50,900 nt of DNA, from contig NZ_JANTPU010000004.1 in NCBI RefSeq assembly GCF_024752025.1, forward strand, positions 1 through 50,900. Direction: 5' to 3'. The DNA is from Pseudidiomarina sp. CB1. Lineage in GTDB: Bacteria > Pseudomonadota > Gammaproteobacteria > Enterobacterales > Alteromonadaceae. Numbering within the stretch: the first letter of the stretch is position 1; each line of letters begins with the position of its first letter. Positions 1-9,444 of the stretch are shown here, one piece after another. Under the pieces are notes generated by a model. That model ran no database searches and was not told where the DNA came from. It saw nothing but the letters and a program-made list of their open reading frames with translations. The position numbers were made by a program, and so were the translations under genes.

Positions 1-97
1 TTTTCTCTGCCTGAATCCGGTAAGTGCCCACACAGTTTGCTTGGCTTGATATATTGTTAAAGAGCGTTTCGCTCGGGCCTTTCGGAACTCTCGAGCG
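1..97 (-). promoter_or_regulatory. rRNA operon leader with boxA antiterminator (16S gene off the left edge)
   Basis: Read on the minus strand this stretch carries GCTCTTTAACAA at 65-54, the boxA core of enterobacterial 16S leaders, followed by the ACTGTGTGGGCACTT block that also follows boxA in E. coli rrn leaders. A hairpin with arms CGCTCG and CGAGCG (70-97) sits just upstream, between the P2 promoter and boxA. No mature 16S sequence is inside the window; it should begin shortly beyond base 1 on the minus strand. The role (Nus-factor antitermination of rRNA transcription) is established knowledge; the assignment rests on sequence similarity. Confidence 0.88.
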
Positions 98-105
98 GGA
101 TGCGT

Positions 106-133
106 ATTTTACGCTTTCCCTTGTCAGCGTCAA
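106..133 (-). promoter_or_regulatory. rRNA operon promoter P2
   Basis: On the minus strand the -35 box is TTGACG (133-128) and the -10 box is TAAAAT (111-106), with a 16-base spacer. This is a strong sigma70 match. It lies about 40 bases upstream of the boxA element and about 85 bases downstream of a second promoter, the usual P1/P2 arrangement of gammaproteobacterial rRNA operons. Confidence 0.85.
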
Positions 134-218
134 GATCATTTTTGATCTTTTTTTGCAGGCGCTACGCGCCGCTGACCGTTATCCCCTTTGGCTTTGCCCT
201 CGGTGACAACGGCGGCGA

Positions 219-246
219 ATTATAAGGATCATTTGCCTTGGTGCAA
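219..246 (-). promoter_or_regulatory. rRNA operon promoter P1 with GC-rich discriminator
   Basis: On the minus strand the -35 box is TTGCAC (246-241) and the -10 box is TATAAT (224-219), with a 16-base spacer. It is followed by the discriminator TCGCCGCC. A/T-tracts lie upstream (about 250-295), as expected of an UP element. The short spacer and GC-rich discriminator are typical of promoters under ppGpp/DksA control. The same 11 bases around the discriminator recur at the spc operon promoter (9932-9942). Bases 247-386 otherwise hold only A/T-rich sequence and probably the plus-strand promoter of the next gene. Confidence 0.85.
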
Positions 247-395
247 GATCTTTTTGCGAAATAAATACTGACTGCTTTTTTTTTGAACAGATTGAACGAT
301 CTTTGTCTGTTTATTGTCTATAAACACTGCTAATGTTCTGTAAAGCGTTTCTAAAAACAATAACAACATAACGAATCACTAAGGGTGTGCAATCG

Positions 396-1226
396 ATGAA
401 ATCAAATACAGCACTTACAATAGCGCTGGCTGTTGCCTTCGGTGTAGCCTTACCAAGTGCTGCACAAGCTATTACCATAAGTGACGAAATAGGTTACATA
501 GATAGCAATAGCTACCAGCTCACAGAAGATAACAAACGCCTAGTTAATACCTATTTACGCATGTTTCGTTATTACACCAAGCGAAACTTCTCGGCCACTC
601 GTACCGTACGCGTCCTCTTAAGTAATTACCCAGAACATGTCGAACCTATTCTTCACGCGGCGTTTGAACGCTACCCGAAAAGCTACGAGCAAATAATCAA
701 AGCAGCTATCGACGCTGAACCTGGTTTCACAAAAGACATCATGGCAGTAGCTATGCACACCCAGGTCGCCAAACCTGCGGAACTCGTACGTATTGCGGTC
801 GAAGCCGAGCCCGCTTACGCCGACGAGATCGTAGTTGAAGCCAGCCGAGTAGATCCTGCGAATGTTGAAGAGCTCGTACGTGTAGCCGTGAAGGTTGAAC
901 CTGAAATGGCAGACAGTATCATGCAGTCAGCTAGCGCATCACAACCGGACAAAGTTGAGGGAATTGTACATGCTACCTTAAGTGTGTTGCCGGCAATCGG
1001 TGACTACCTTGCCAGCTCCCTATCTGACTTAATCGACTTGATCGCTAGTGATGATGCCGAACCCTCGGCTAATGAGGTCACCTCACGAAAAGAGGCGCTA
1101 TCGGTACTTAAAGGCGCATATCGCGCTGGTATGAGCTACCAGGAAATAGAGGCGATTGCCAATGCACATGGAATTGATGAAGAAGAGATAGCAACTGTTA
1201 TGGAATCAAAAGATAGCGGCTCATAA
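396..1226 (+). CDS. Exported protein with tandem 15-residue proline-phased helical repeats, function unknown
   Basis: I do not recognise a named family. The 276-residue protein starts with a clear signal peptide (hydrophobic core at about 6-20, Ala-Gln-Ala cleavage site near 25), so it should be periplasmic or exported. From residue 79 to 199, prolines recur every 15 residues (79, 94, 109, 139, 154, 169, 184, 199; position 124 is Val). Each unit reads roughly P-x-x-x-x-x-I/L-I/V-x-A-A/V-x-x-x-E/D. This suggests a short alpha-solenoid made of near-identical helices. The acidic tail (about 215-276) looks like a separate helical segment. ATG at 396 is preferred over GTG at 387 because AAGGG (381-385) is well spaced for it. 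The gene converges on rplQ and shares a terminator with it. Confidence 0.8.
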   Translation: MKSNTALTIALAVAFGVALPSAAQAITISDEIGYIDSNSYQLTEDNKRLVNTYLRMFRYYTKRNFSATRTVRVLLSNYPEHVEPILHAAFERYPKSYEQIIKAAIDAEPGFTKDIMAVAMHTQVAKPAELVRIAVEAEPAYADEIVVEASRVDPANVEELVRVAVKVEPEMADSIMQSASASQPDKVEGIVHATLSVLPAIGDYLASSLSDLIDLIASDDAEPSANEVTSRKEALSVLKGAYRAGMSYQEIEAIANAHGIDEEEIATVMESKDSGS

Positions 1227-1250
1227 TCGTTAACTCTCAAAAGAACAAAC

Positions 1251-1280
1251 AAAAAAGCCGCTCATTTGAGCGGCTTTTTT
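1251..1280. terminator. Bidirectional rho-independent terminator between the repeat protein and rplQ
   Basis: An eight-base-pair stem, GCCGCTCA/TGAGCGGC (1257-1274), has a two-base loop. It is flanked by six A on the left and six T on the right, so it can terminate both the plus-strand gene ending at 1226 and the alpha operon ending at 1299 on the minus strand. Confidence 0.93.
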
Positions 1281-1298
1281 AATTCTCGTGAGAGAATT

Positions 1299-1700
1299 TT
1301 ACTCTTCTACTGCAACTTCTTCAGCTTCAGTAGCTTCAACTTCTGGACGGTCAACTAGCTCAACATAAGCCATTGGCGCGTTATCACCAGCGCGGAAACC
1401 ACACTTCATAATACGAGTGTAACCACCAGCACGTTCTTGATAACGTGGACCAAGTTCGTTGAACAACTTACCAACCACTTCTTTGTCGCGAGTGCGAGCA
1501 AACGCCAAACGGCGGTTAGCTACGCTATCTTGCTTCGATAAAGTGATAAGCGGTTCGATCACACGACGAAGTTCTTTGGCTTTAGGAAGTGTTGTTTTAA
1601 TCACTTCGTGACGCACAAGTGAGCTTGCCATGTTGCTGAACATCGCTTTGCGATGGCTGCTGTTGCGGTTGAGTTGACGACCACTCTTACGATGGCGCAT
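1299..1700 (-). CDS. rplQ: 50S ribosomal protein L17
   Basis: L17 is a 50S subunit protein near the peptide exit tunnel and the last gene of the alpha operon. The 133-residue product opens with [17 protein letters not shown], the typical L17 start, and keeps the ribosomal core ([27 protein letters not shown]). It is a few residues longer than E. coli L17 (127) because of an acidic tail rich in Glu and Ala. It lies 38 bases after rpoA and is followed by the bidirectional terminator. Confidence 0.98.
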   Translation of the reverse strand: MRHRKSGRQLNRNSSHRKAMFSNMASSLVRHEVIKTTLPKAKELRRVIEPLITLSKQDSVANRRLAFARTRDKEVVGKLFNELGPRYQERAGGYTRIMKCGFRAGDNAPMAYVELVDRPEVEATEAEEVAVEE

Positions 1701-1738
1701 ACCTATACCCTTCTCAGTAATTCTCTGTAAAAGATGGT

Positions 1739-2728
1739 TTAGTCGCGATCAACAAGACTTGCTGGCGGCCAGTTTTCTAGGCGCATACCTAGAGACAAAC
1801 CACGTGAGGCAAGTACGTCTTTGATCTCGGTCAGCGATTTCTTACCAAGGTTAGGAGTCTTCAATAACTCAACCTCAGTGCGCTGTACTAAATCACCAAT
1901 GTACTGAATAGCTTCTGCTTTCAAACAGTTCGCAGAACGCACAGTTAATTCCAAATCGTCTACCGGACGTAACAGAATCGGATCGAATTCTGGTTTTTCT
2001 TCTTTCTCTTCCGGCTCGCTCATGTCACGCAATTCAACAAATGCTTCTAGCTGTTCAGCTAAAATAGTTGCTGCGCGGCGAATCGCTTCCTCTGGATCCA
2101 GAGTGCCATTCGTTTCCATGTCGATAACCAGTTTGTCCAAGTCAGTACGCTGTTCAACACGAGCTGAATCAACGTTGTACGCAATGCGCTCAACTGGACT
2201 GAAAGAAGCGTCGACAAGTAGAAGCCCGATCGGACGCTCTTCATCGTCAGCGGACTGACGTGCCGAAGCTGGAACATAACCACGACCACGCTCAACTTTG
2301 ATTGACATCTCAATCTCAGTATCACCTGTCAAAGTACAGATCAGGTGGTCTGGGTTAACAATTTCGACATCACCATCAGTGGTGATATCGCCAGCCTTGA
2401 CAGGGCCCGCTCCAGATTTTTTCAAGGTCAGCGTAGCTTCATCTTTACCTTCCATGGTGACTGCTAAGCCTTTAAGGTTCAGCAGAATTTCGATGACATC
2501 TTCCTGAACACCCTCTTTACTGCTGTATTCGTGTTGAACGCCGTCGATTTTTACTTCAGTCACAGCCACACCTGGCATAGATGAAAGTAAAATACGGCGC
2601 AACGCGTTGCCCAGCGTGTGACCGAAGCCACGCTCAAGAGGCTCCAACGTCACTTTTGCGTGAGTCGGGCTGATTTGTTCAATGTCGACTAGCCTTGGTT
2701 TAAGGAATTCGGTAACAGAACCCTGCAT
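1739..2728 (-). CDS. rpoA: DNA-directed RNA polymerase alpha subunit
   Basis: The alpha subunit nucleates assembly of RNA polymerase and contacts UP elements and activators. The 329 residues equal the E. coli length. The N-terminal dimerisation domain spans about 1-235 ([19 protein letters not shown] near residues 35-53). An acidic linker ([12 protein letters not shown]) follows, and the C-terminal domain spans about 250-329. It retains the UP-element surface ([11 protein letters not shown]) and the [11 protein letters not shown] helix-turn. It is the fourth gene of the alpha operon, between rpsD and rplQ. Confidence 0.99.
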   Translation of the reverse strand: MQGSVTEFLKPRLVDIEQISPTHAKVTLEPLERGFGHTLGNALRRILLSSMPGVAVTEVKIDGVQHEYSSKEGVQEDVIEILLNLKGLAVTMEGKDEATLTLKKSGAGPVKAGDITTDGDVEIVNPDHLICTLTGDTEIEMSIKVERGRGYVPASARQSADDEERPIGLLLVDASFSPVERIAYNVDSARVEQRTDLDKLVIDMETNGTLDPEEAIRRAATILAEQLEAFVELRDMSEPEEKEEKPEFDPILLRPVDDLELTVRSANCLKAEAIQYIGDLVQRTEVELLKTPNLGKKSLTEIKDVLASRGLSLGMRLENWPPASLVDRD

Positions 2729-2753
2729 TGTGTCCTCTCTTTATGCTTAAGCT

Positions 2754-3374
2754 TTACTTAGAGTAAAGCTCTACGATCAACTGTTCGTTAATTTCAGCAG
2801 ACAAGTCTGAACGCTCTGGAAGACGCTTAAATTGACCTTCCATTTTGTTCGCGTCTACTTCTAACCACACTGGTTTTTCACGCTGATCAGCGAGATCCAA
2901 TGCGGCGGCGATGCGCGCCTGCTTTTTCGCTTTTTCGCGAACGGACACAACATCTTCCGGACGAACTTTGAACGACGGAATGTTGACTACCTGGCCATTC
3001 ACTACCACTGCTTTGTGGCTCACCAACTGACGTGCTTCAGCACGAGTTGATGCGAATCCCATGCGGTAAACGACGTTATCTAAACGTTGCTCAAGCAATT
3101 GCAGCAGGTTCTCACCAGTGTTGCCCTTAATACGGGCAGCTTCTTTGTAATAGTTACGGAATTGCTTTTCGAGTACGCCATACATACGACGAACTTTTTG
3201 CTTTTCACGTAACTGCAAACCGTAATCAGACAAACGGCCACGACGTGCGCCGTGCTGACCCGGTGCGCTTTCGAGTTTACATTTCGTATCGATCGCGCGT
3301 ACGCCGCTCTTCAAGAACAAATCTGTTCCTTCGCGACGACTCAGTTTGAGTTTTGGACCCAAATATCTAGCCAT
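2754..3374 (-). CDS. rpsD: 30S ribosomal protein S4
   Basis: S4 is a primary 16S rRNA-binding protein that starts assembly of the 30S body. In gammaproteobacteria it also represses translation of the alpha operon by binding the rpsM leader. The 206 residues match the E. coli length. The N-terminal S4 domain ([19 protein letters not shown]) and the S4 RNA-binding fold (about 95-160, [20 protein letters not shown]) are intact. The putative target of this autoregulation is visible at 4130-4222. Confidence 0.98.
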   Translation of the reverse strand: MARYLGPKLKLSRREGTDLFLKSGVRAIDTKCKLESAPGQHGARRGRLSDYGLQLREKQKVRRMYGVLEKQFRNYYKEAARIKGNTGENLLQLLEQRLDNVVYRMGFASTRAEARQLVSHKAVVVNGQVVNIPSFKVRPEDVVSVREKAKKQARIAAALDLADQREKPVWLEVDANKMEGQFKRLPERSDLSAEINEQLIVELYSK

Positions 3375-3404
3375 GTTCTTTCTCCAACTATCGTATGGCG
3401 CCTA

Positions 3405-3794
3405 TTAAACGCGACGTTTCTTAGGCGGACGACAACCGTTGTGAGGAATAGGCGTCACATCAGTAATGTTCGTGATGCGATAACCTACAGCGTTCAACGC
3501 GCGAATTGATGATTCGCGACCAGGACCTGGGCCCTTTACGAACACTTCTAGGTTTTTCAACCCATATTCCTTCGCCATTTCACCCGCGCGCTCAGCAGCA
3601 ACCTGTGCAGCGAATGGTGTTGATTTACGTGAACCACGGAAACCAGAACCACCTGCAGTTGCCCATGCTAACGCGTTACCTTGACGGTCAGTGATGGTCA
3701 CAATGGTGTTATTGAAAGATGCATGGATGTGAGCCATGCCATCAGCGACTTGCTTTTTAACGCGCTTACGAGTACGAGTTGGTTGTTTAGCCAT
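3405..3794 (-). CDS. rpsK: 30S ribosomal protein S11
   Basis: S11 forms part of the 30S platform near the mRNA exit. The 129 residues match E. coli in length. Typical motifs are [19 protein letters not shown] near the N-terminus and a highly basic C-terminus ([14 protein letters not shown]). It lies 11 bases after rpsM and 30 bases before rpsD. Confidence 0.98.
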   Translation of the reverse strand: MAKQPTRTRKRVKKQVADGMAHIHASFNNTIVTITDRQGNALAWATAGGSGFRGSRKSTPFAAQVAAERAGEMAKEYGLKNLEVFVKGPGPGRESSIRALNAVGYRITNITDVTPIPHNGCRPPKKRRV

Positions 3795-3805
3795 TGCTCA
3801 ACTCC

Positions 3806-4162
3806 TTACTTCTTAATTGGTTTACGCGGACCTTTACGGGTGCGCGCATTAGTTTTAGTGCGCTGTCCACGTAGAGGCAAGCCACGACGATGACGAAGGC
3901 CACGGAAACATCCGAGGTCCATCAAGCGTTTGATATTCATAGAAACTTCACGACGTAGGTCGCCTTCTACAGCGAATTTACCTACTGCTTCGCGAAGCAG
4001 ATCTAGTTTTTCTTCTGACAAAGAGCCGATCGTAGTATCTTCCGCGATACCCACTGCAGCAAGAATGTGCTTTGAGCGGGTACGGCCGATACCGTAGATC
4101 GCAGTCAAGGCAATGACTGCATGCTTATTGTCAGGAACGTTAATGCCAGCGATACGGGCCAC
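3806..4162 (-). CDS. rpsM: 30S ribosomal protein S13 (GTG start)
   Basis: S13 sits in the 30S head and contacts the P-site tRNA and the 50S subunit. The 118 residues equal the E. coli protein, from [16 protein letters not shown] to the basic tail [16 protein letters not shown]. The start is taken as GTG at 4162: AGGAG lies eight bases upstream of it. An upstream in-frame GTG at 4168 is too close to that site, and homologues begin at this point. E. coli rpsM also uses GTG. This is the first gene of the alpha operon, directly under the S4-responsive leader. Confidence 0.97.
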   Translation of the reverse strand: MARIAGINVPDNKHAVIALTAIYGIGRTRSKHILAAVGIAEDTTIGSLSEEKLDLLREAVGKFAVEGDLRREVSMNIKRLMDLGCFRGLRHRRGLPLRGQRTKTNARTRKGPRKPIKK

Positions 4163-4222
4163 TAACACGTCTCCTATAGTTTATGGGTGACCGGATTTGA
4201 AAAGCCCGTTAGGATACTCAAC
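4130..4222 (-). promoter_or_regulatory. Alpha operon leader, S4-binding translational regulator (Alpha_RBS type)
   Basis: The minus-strand sequence before and over the rpsM start shares blocks with the E. coli alpha operon leader: TTGAGTATCCT, then ACGGGCTTTTCA, then TAGGAG and GTGGCCCGTAT. ACGGGC (4210-4205) can pair with GCCCGT just inside rpsM (4159-4154). This is the long-range pairing of the known S4-binding pseudoknot that traps the ribosome-binding site. The leader is clearly shorter than in E. coli. S4 repression of rpsM-rpsK-rpsD-rplQ is established in E. coli; here it is inferred from the conserved elements. Confidence 0.82.
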
Positions 4223-4240
4223 CGGTCGCCAATTTGCAAA
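4212..4240 (-). promoter_or_regulatory. Putative alpha operon promoter
   Basis: On the minus strand the -35 box is TTGCAA (4240-4235) and the -10 box is TATCCT (4217-4212), with a 17-base spacer. The TTGCAA block and preceding TTTGATATATT resemble the E. coli alpha promoter region. The -10 overlaps the conserved TTGAGTATCCT block of the leader, so the true -10 is not certain. Confidence 0.55.
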
Positions 4241-4251
4241 TATATCAAAGC

Positions 4252-4280
4252 CGCAGCCAAGAAGTTTTTCTAGGCTGCGG
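4252..4280 (-). terminator. Hairpin at the end of the spc operon
   Basis: Inverted arms CCGCAGCC and GGCTGCGG (eight base pairs, 13-base loop) lie 14 bases past the rpmJ stop on the minus strand. The following CTTTGATATATTT is T-rich but not a clean T-run. It is therefore either a partial terminator between the spc and alpha operons or an RNA-processing stem. Confidence 0.5.
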
Positions 4281-4294
4281 GCTTCTTTCTCGAA

Positions 4295-4408
4295 TTAACC
4301 TTGCCGTTGCTTGTGCTTAGGGTCACTGCAAATTACACGCACAACACCGTTGCGCTTGATAACTTTACAGTTACGGCAGATTTTCTTCACGGAAGCACGA
4401 ACTTTCAT
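4295..4408 (-). CDS. rpmJ: 50S ribosomal protein L36, zinc-binding form
   Basis: A 37-residue gene between secY and rpsM, exactly where rpmJ closes the spc operon in gammaproteobacteria. It begins [19 protein letters not shown] and ends KHKQRQG. The zinc ribbon ligands are present (Cys11, Cys14, Cys27, His32), so this is the zinc-containing form rather than the zinc-independent paralogue. It starts 25 bases after the secY stop. L36 is the smallest 50S protein and stabilises the 23S rRNA near the L7/L12 base. Confidence 0.97.
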   Translation of the reverse strand: MKVRASVKKICRNCKVIKRNGVVRVICSDPKHKQRQG

Positions 4409-4433
4409 TGCTACACTCCGTAATTATCCAACC

Positions 4434-5762
4434 TTAACGGCCGAAGCCTTTAAGATTAGCTTTTTTCAGGACCGAGTCATACTGATGCGACATCAGATGA
4501 GTCTGGACCTGCGCCATAAAATCCATGATAACTACAACGATAATCAGTAATGATGTACCGCCAAAGTAGAACTGAACGTTCCATGCAATCATCATGAACT
4601 CAGGAACCAAACAGACAAAGGTAATGTACAGCGCGCCCGCAAGCGTCAACCGGGTCATTACTTTATCGATGTAACGTGAGGTTTGTTCACCTGGACGAAT
4701 ACCAGGGATAAACGCTCCCGACTTCTTCAAGTTATCTGCTGTCTCGCGCGGATTGAAAACCAACGCGGTATAGAAGAAACAGAAGAAGATAATTGCCGCT
4801 GCATAAAGCATCACATACAAAGGCTGACCTGGTGACAATGTCAACGACAGCTCTTGTAAGAAGTTAGCCACCATGCCCTCGCCTTGGCCGAACCAAGTTG
4901 CGATAGTGCTTGGGAACAAAATAATGCTCGAGGCAAAAATTGGCGGAATTACACCAGCCATATTAACTTTCAATGGCAAGTGTGTACTTTGCGCCGCAAA
5001 GACTTTACGACCTTGCTGACGTTTCGCGTAGTTTACCACAATTCGGCGCTGACCGCGCTCCACAAAAACTACGAAATACGTCACGGCGAAAACAATTACA
5101 CCAATCAGCAATAACAACAATAAATGTAAGTCACCTTGACGTGCTTGCTCAGCCGTTTGCCCAATGGCAGACGGTAGGCCCGCAACAATACCGGTGAAAA
5201 TAAGAATAGAGATACCGTTACCAATCCCACGTTCAGTGATCTGTTCACCAAGCCACATCAGGAACATTGTTCCCGTGACTAAGCTCACAACCGCTGTAAA
5301 GTAGAATCCGAAACCGGGATCAATAACGAGTCCTGGCATCAGACTTGGTAAGCCAGTGGCAATACCAATTGACTGGAATGTTGCGAGTACCAAGGTACCC
5401 CAACGCGTGTATTGGCTAATCTTACGACGACCTGCTTCACCTTCTTTCTTAAGCTCAGCCAAACGTGGATGAACCACCGAGGCTAACTGCATAATAATCG
5501 ATGCGGTGATGTACGGCATGATACCCAAAGCGAATACCGATGCACGTTCAAGTGCACCACCGCTGAACATGTTAAACATGGCAACGATGGTGTCTTTTTG
5601 CTGGTCAAATAATTGCGCCAATACAGCGGCATCAATACCAGGAATAGGCACAAAGGAGCCCGCACGGAACACGATCAACGCGCCGAGTACAAACAGCAGA
5701 CGTCGTTTTAGTTCCGAGGTGCCGCCTTGAGCTCTGTTAGATTCCAATCCTGGTTTAGCCAT
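4434..5762 (-). CDS. secY: Preprotein translocase subunit SecY
   Basis: SecY is the channel of the Sec translocon in the inner membrane. The 442 residues (E. coli 443) give the expected ten membrane segments. Familiar motifs include [13 protein letters not shown] after TM1, [16 protein letters not shown] in TM2 and [11 protein letters not shown] around TM4-5. The basic cytoplasmic loop around [17 protein letters not shown] contacts the ribosome. It lies five bases after rplO, the conserved spc position. Confidence 0.99.
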   Translation of the reverse strand: MAKPGLESNRAQGGTSELKRRLLFVLGALIVFRAGSFVPIPGIDAAVLAQLFDQQKDTIVAMFNMFSGGALERASVFALGIMPYITASIIMQLASVVHPRLAELKKEGEAGRRKISQYTRWGTLVLATFQSIGIATGLPSLMPGLVIDPGFGFYFTAVVSLVTGTMFLMWLGEQITERGIGNGISILIFTGIVAGLPSAIGQTAEQARQGDLHLLLLLLIGVIVFAVTYFVVFVERGQRRIVVNYAKRQQGRKVFAAQSTHLPLKVNMAGVIPPIFASSIILFPSTIATWFGQGEGMVANFLQELSLTLSPGQPLYVMLYAAAIIFFCFFYTALVFNPRETADNLKKSGAFIPGIRPGEQTSRYIDKVMTRLTLAGALYITFVCLVPEFMMIAWNVQFYFGGTSLLIIVVVIMDFMAQVQTHLMSHQYDSVLKKANLKGFGR

Positions 5763-5767
5763 TTGCT

Positions 5768-6202
5768 CTATCCTTCGATTTTGCCGCCAGCGGCTTCAAT
5801 AGCTTCGCGGGCGCCTTTGGTGACCTTGATGCCTTGCACTGTAACAGCACGATTGATTTCGCCTGACTTGATTACTTTAACGAACAGAATGTCGTTACGA
5901 ATCAAACCAGCTTCTTTCAAGCTCGCCATGTTAACAGTATCACCAGCAACTTTCGCTACTTCAGCAAGATTTACTTCTGCAGTCACGAATGACTTACGTG
6001 AAGTAAAACCAAACTTCGGCAAGCGACGTTGGATTGGCATTTGGCCGCCTTCAAAACCTGGCTTCACAGAACCGCCTGAGCGAGACTTTTGACCTTTATG
6101 GCCACGTCCACCAGTTTTTCCTAAGCCTGAGCCAATACCACGTCCAAGACGTTTTTTGCTGGTTTTAGCACCAGGTGCAGGGGAGAGTGAGTTCAAGAAC
6201 AT
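5768..6202 (-). CDS. rplO: 50S ribosomal protein L15
   Basis: L15 is a late-assembly 50S protein. The 144 residues match E. coli in length. The glycine- and lysine-rich extended N-terminus ([20 protein letters not shown]) threads into 23S rRNA in known structures, and the C-terminal globular part ends [15 protein letters not shown]. It lies four bases from rpmD and five from secY. Confidence 0.98.
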   Translation of the reverse strand: MFLNSLSPAPGAKTSKKRLGRGIGSGLGKTGGRGHKGQKSRSGGSVKPGFEGGQMPIQRRLPKFGFTSRKSFVTAEVNLAEVAKVAGDTVNMASLKEAGLIRNDILFVKVIKSGEINRAVTVQGIKVTKGAREAIEAAGGKIEG

Positions 6203-6206
6203 CGTA

Positions 6207-6389
6207 TTAGTCCTCCACCTTTACCATGTAAGTGACTTGGTTCACCATGCCGCGGACGGCTGGAGTATCTTCCAGCTCGACCGTGTGACCAATGCGGCGT
6301 AGACCAAGACCACGTAGAGTAGCTTTGTGCTTCGGTAAACGACCGATGCTGCTACGCGTCTGTGTTACTTTGATTGTCTTATTCGCCAT
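6207..6389 (-). CDS. rpmD: 50S ribosomal protein L30
   Basis: L30 is a small 50S protein (60 residues here, 59 in E. coli). It has the typical [19 protein letters not shown] start and the [12 protein letters not shown] core. It sits between rpsE and rplO with gaps of six and four bases, so translation is probably coupled. Confidence 0.98.
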   Translation of the reverse strand: MANKTIKVTQTRSSIGRLPKHKATLRGLGLRRIGHTVELEDTPAVRGMVNQVTYMVKVED

Positions 6390-6395
6390 TGTTCA

Positions 6396-6902
6396 CTACC
6401 CCAAAATGTCTTCAACGCGCAATCCACGCTTAGCCGCCACTTGATCTGGCGACTTCATGTTGTGAAGTGCCTTGATAGTTGCACGTACAACGTTGATTGG
6501 GTTGGTTGAACCATATGCTTTTGACAGCACGTTGTGCACGCCTGCGACTTCAAGTACTGCACGCATCGCACCACCGGCGATGATACCTGTACCTTCAGAG
6601 GCTGGCTGCATGAATACCTGTGAACCTGAGTGACGGCCTTTTACAGGATGTTGCAAAGTGTCGCCTTTCAGCTGCACGGTTACCATGTTGCGACGCGCTT
6701 TTTCCATTGCTTTTTGAATAGCAGCTGGAACTTCGCGAGCTTTACCGTAACCGAAACCCACTTTACCCTGACCATCACCAACCACAGTGAGTGCAGTGAA
6801 GCTAAAGATACGACCACCTTTAACTACTTTTGCTACACGGTTTACTGTGATTAGCTTTTCTTGCAGGTCACTTTGTTGAGCTTCTACATTTGCATTTGCC
6901 AT
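6396..6902 (-). CDS. rpsE: 30S ribosomal protein S5
   Basis: S5 lines the mRNA entry channel and affects decoding accuracy. The 168-residue product has the double-stranded RNA-binding-like N-domain ([20 protein letters not shown]), the [20 protein letters not shown] stretch and the C-terminal domain. The extreme N-terminus ([14 protein letters not shown]) is slightly longer than typical. Confidence 0.98.
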   Translation of the reverse strand: MANANVEAQQSDLQEKLITVNRVAKVVKGGRIFSFTALTVVGDGQGKVGFGYGKAREVPAAIQKAMEKARRNMVTVQLKGDTLQHPVKGRHSGSQVFMQPASEGTGIIAGGAMRAVLEVAGVHNVLSKAYGSTNPINVVRATIKALHNMKSPDQVAAKRGLRVEDILG

Positions 6903-6911
6903 GTTCGTCTC

Positions 6912-7265
6912 CTAGAACTGAAGTCCAGCTTCACGAGCTGCGTCAGCTAAAGCTGCAACGCGACCGTGATAACGGAAACCACTGCGATCGAAAGCAACAT
7001 CTTTAATGCCTTTCTCAATCGCCCGTTCAGCGATCAGCTTACCAACTGTTTTAGCTGCATCGACGTTACCGGTTGCTTTAACCGCGTCTTTGACAGCCTT
7101 TTCAACTGTTGAAGCTGAAGCTAGTACTTCAGAACCGTTCGGTGCAATGAGCTGTGCGTAAATATGCCGTGGTGTACGGTGAACGACCAGGCGGTTTGCA
7201 CCCAACTCAAGCATTTTCTTACGTGCGCGAGTTGCGCGGCGTAAGCGAGCTGTTTTCTTGTCCAT
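6912..7265 (-). CDS. rplR: 50S ribosomal protein L18
   Basis: L18 binds 5S rRNA together with L5 (encoded at 8559-9098) and L25. The 117 residues equal E. coli. It shows the basic start [17 protein letters not shown], the [10 protein letters not shown] motif and the C-terminal [20 protein letters not shown] block. Confidence 0.98.
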   Translation of the reverse strand: MDKKTARLRRATRARKKMLELGANRLVVHRTPRHIYAQLIAPNGSEVLASASTVEKAVKDAVKATGNVDAAKTVGKLIAERAIEKGIKDVAFDRSGFRYHGRVAALADAAREAGLQF

Positions 7266-7274
7266 CGTCTTACC

Positions 7275-7808
7275 TTACTTTTTCTTGGCTTCTTTACGGC
7301 GCACTTGCTCATCGGCATAACGTACACCCTTACCTTTGTAAGGTTCAGGCTTACGGTACGCGCGAATGTTAGCGGCAACTTGGCCAACTAACTGCTTGTC
7401 TACACCTTTAACGACTACTTCAGTTTGTGTTGGGACTTCGATAGTAATTCCCTGAGGGATATCGAACTCAACAGGATGAGAGAAGCCTAAAGTTAAGTTG
7501 AGTTTAGAACCGGCAGTATTTGCACGGTAACCAACACCAACTAACTGCAGCTTACGCTCATAACCTTGCGCAACACCAACCACCATGTTTTGTAGTAACG
7601 CGCGTGCTGTACCCGCTTGAGCAGTTGCATTTGCAACGCCTTCACGAGGGACTGTACGCAATACGTTGTCTTCTTGTACAAGTTCGACAGCGTCGTTAAC
7701 TACACGGCTCAATGAGCCTTTGGCACCTTTAATTGTCACTTCCTGGCCATTTAGCGTAACTTCAACGCCAGCAGGAATGGCAATAGGTGCTTTAGCAACT
7801 CGTGACAT
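7275..7808 (-). CDS. rplF: 50S ribosomal protein L6
   Basis: L6 supports the factor-binding region of the 50S subunit next to the sarcin-ricin loop. The 177 residues (E. coli 177) hold the two repeated L6 folds and the conserved GVGYRA motif near residue 94. The C-terminus [16 protein letters not shown] carries the family signature. Confidence 0.98.
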   Translation of the reverse strand: MSRVAKAPIAIPAGVEVTLNGQEVTIKGAKGSLSRVVNDAVELVQEDNVLRTVPREGVANATAQAGTARALLQNMVVGVAQGYERKLQLVGVGYRANTAGSKLNLTLGFSHPVEFDIPQGITIEVPTQTEVVVKGVDKQLVGQVAANIRAYRKPEPYKGKGVRYADEQVRRKEAKKK

Positions 7809-7822
7809 TTCCTAACTCCTCG

Positions 7823-8215
7823 TTACGCTACGTAACCGATAACTTCACCGCCAAGACCCGCTTTGCGAGCGGCGCGGTCGGTCATCAGGCCTTTAGAAGT
7901 TGAGACGACAGCCACACCTAAACCACCCATAACTTTAGGTAGTTCGTTGCGTTTCTTATAGATACGCAGACCAGGGCGACTTACGCGCTCAATTGATTCG
8001 ATAACAGGCTTGCCTTCAAAGTATTTCAACGTTACTTCTAGTTCAGCTTTCACTTCACCAGATACGCTGAAATCCGCGATATAACCTTCTTCTTTCAGAA
8101 CTTGGGCAATAGCCACTTTCTGTTTTGAAGCAGGCATGCGCACGGCGACTTTGTTAGCACCCTGAGCGTTGCGGATGCGAGTGAACATATCCGCAATTGG
8201 ATCTTGCATGCTCAT
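7823..8215 (-). CDS. rpsH: 30S ribosomal protein S8
   Basis: S8 binds the central domain of 16S rRNA and in E. coli also represses the spc operon at the rplE translation start. The 130 residues match E. coli from [18 protein letters not shown] to the [19 protein letters not shown] end. I did not find a clear S8-binding hairpin before rplE in this window. Confidence 0.98.
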   Translation of the reverse strand: MSMQDPIADMFTRIRNAQGANKVAVRMPASKQKVAIAQVLKEEGYIADFSVSGEVKAELEVTLKYFEGKPVIESIERVSRPGLRIYKKRNELPKVMGGLGVAVVSTSKGLMTDRAARKAGLGGEVIGYVA

Positions 8216-8241
8216 ATTTGCTTTCTCCCGTGACTCGTGGC

Positions 8242-8547
8242 TTACCAGCTAGCTTTTTTCAAGCCAGGAATTTCACCGCGCATCGCTTTCTCACGAACTT
8301 TGATTCGGCTCATACCGAATTTACGTAAGAAACCGTGAGGGCGGCCTGTAACGCGGCAGCGATTACGCTGACGGCTAGGGCTTGAATCACGCGGGAGACT
8401 TTGCAATTTCAGCACGGCTTCCCAACGCTCTTCATCCGAAGTATTCGGATCGCTGATCACAGCTTTAAGTGCGATGCGTTTCTCTGCGTATTTGGCTGCA
8501 AGCTTTTGACGCTTGAGCTCACGCATTTTCATTGCTTCTTTAGCCAT
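8242..8547 (-). CDS. rpsN: 30S ribosomal protein S14, zinc-independent form
   Basis: S14 belongs to the 30S head. The 101-residue long form with [22 protein letters not shown] lacks the CxxC pairs of the short zinc form. The operon thus combines a zinc-free S14 with a zinc-binding L36. It is the fourth gene of the spc operon, as in E. coli. Confidence 0.98.
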   Translation of the reverse strand: MAKEAMKMRELKRQKLAAKYAEKRIALKAVISDPNTSDEERWEAVLKLQSLPRDSSPSRQRNRCRVTGRPHGFLRKFGMSRIKVREKAMRGEIPGLKKASW

Positions 8548-8558
8548 AACTCTACACC

Positions 8559-9098
8559 TTACTTCTTGAACGGGAAGTTAAAGGCAGCGAGCAAAGCGCG
8601 AGCTTCGTCATCAGTGCCTGCAGTAGTTGTGATAGTGATATCCAAACCACGAACCCGATCAACTTTATCAAAGTCGATTTCAGGGAAAATGATTTGCTCA
8701 CGCACACCCATACTATAATTTCCACGTCCGTCGAATGATTTAGGGTTCAAACCACGGAAGTCACGAACACGAGGAATTGCAATAGAGATTAAACGCTCTA
8801 AGAAATCCCACATACGCTCGCCACGCAGAGTCACTTTACAGCCAATTGGGTAGCCTTCACGGATTTTGAAGCCAGCGACAGATTTACGAGCAACGGTACG
8901 AACTGGGCGTTGACCAGAAATAGCTTCTAGGTCAGCCACTGCGTTGTCGAGAATCTTTTTGTCAGCCAGAGCTTCACCAACACCCATGTTAAGGGTGATT
9001 TTCTCAATCCGAGGGACTTGCATGACGCTGTTGTAGCTGAACTGTTTAACCAGCTCAGGAACTACTGATTCTTTGTAAAAATCATGCAGTTTCGCCAT
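8559..9098 (-). CDS. rplE: 50S ribosomal protein L5
   Basis: L5 binds 5S rRNA and contacts the P-site tRNA and the S13 bridge. The 179 residues equal E. coli. Characteristic blocks are [15 protein letters not shown], the [19 protein letters not shown] loop and the [14 protein letters not shown] segment. Confidence 0.98.
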   Translation of the reverse strand: MAKLHDFYKESVVPELVKQFSYNSVMQVPRIEKITLNMGVGEALADKKILDNAVADLEAISGQRPVRTVARKSVAGFKIREGYPIGCKVTLRGERMWDFLERLISIAIPRVRDFRGLNPKSFDGRGNYSMGVREQIIFPEIDFDKVDRVRGLDITITTTAGTDDEARALLAAFNFPFKK

Positions 9099-9119
9099 CG
9101 TAAAACTCCAAATTAAAAA

Positions 9120-9434
9120 TTAAATGATTGCGTTGTTCGACTTGAAGAAACGAACTTTTTTGCCGTCTTCAAGTTTGAAACCAACACGATCTGCTTTACC
9201 AGTCTCTGGGTTATAAACCGCTACGTTAGAAACGTCGATTGAAGCTTCTTGCTCAATCACACCGCCAGCAACGCCAAGAGCCGGGTTCGGCTTCTGGTGT
9301 TTCTTCACGATGTTTACGCCTTCAACGAAAACACGATTTTTAGCGGTGTCGACTTTCAGCACTTTACCACGCTTGCCTTTGTCTTTACCTGCCAGGACTA
9401 CTACTTCGTCATCACGTTTGATTTTTGCCGCCAT
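9120..9434 (-). CDS. rplX: 50S ribosomal protein L24
   Basis: L24 is an assembly-initiator protein of the 50S subunit. With ATG at 9434 the product has 104 residues and begins [20 protein letters not shown], aligned with E. coli L24. An in-frame upstream start at 9473 would add 13 residues overlapping rplN and is rejected: AAGGAGT lies correctly before 9434. The KOW motif ([10 protein letters not shown]) and the HQKPNPAL segment are present. Confidence 0.97.
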   Translation of the reverse strand: MAAKIKRDDEVVVLAGKDKGKRGKVLKVDTAKNRVFVEGVNIVKKHQKPNPALGVAGGVIEQEASIDVSNVAVYNPETGKADRVGFKLEDGKKVRFFKSNNAII

Positions 9435-9444
9435 AACTGACTCC

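Noticed and set aside
24-206. 60-codon open frame on the plus strand at the left edge
   Set aside because: It is read through the antisense of rRNA promoters and leader, without a ribosome-binding site or family features.
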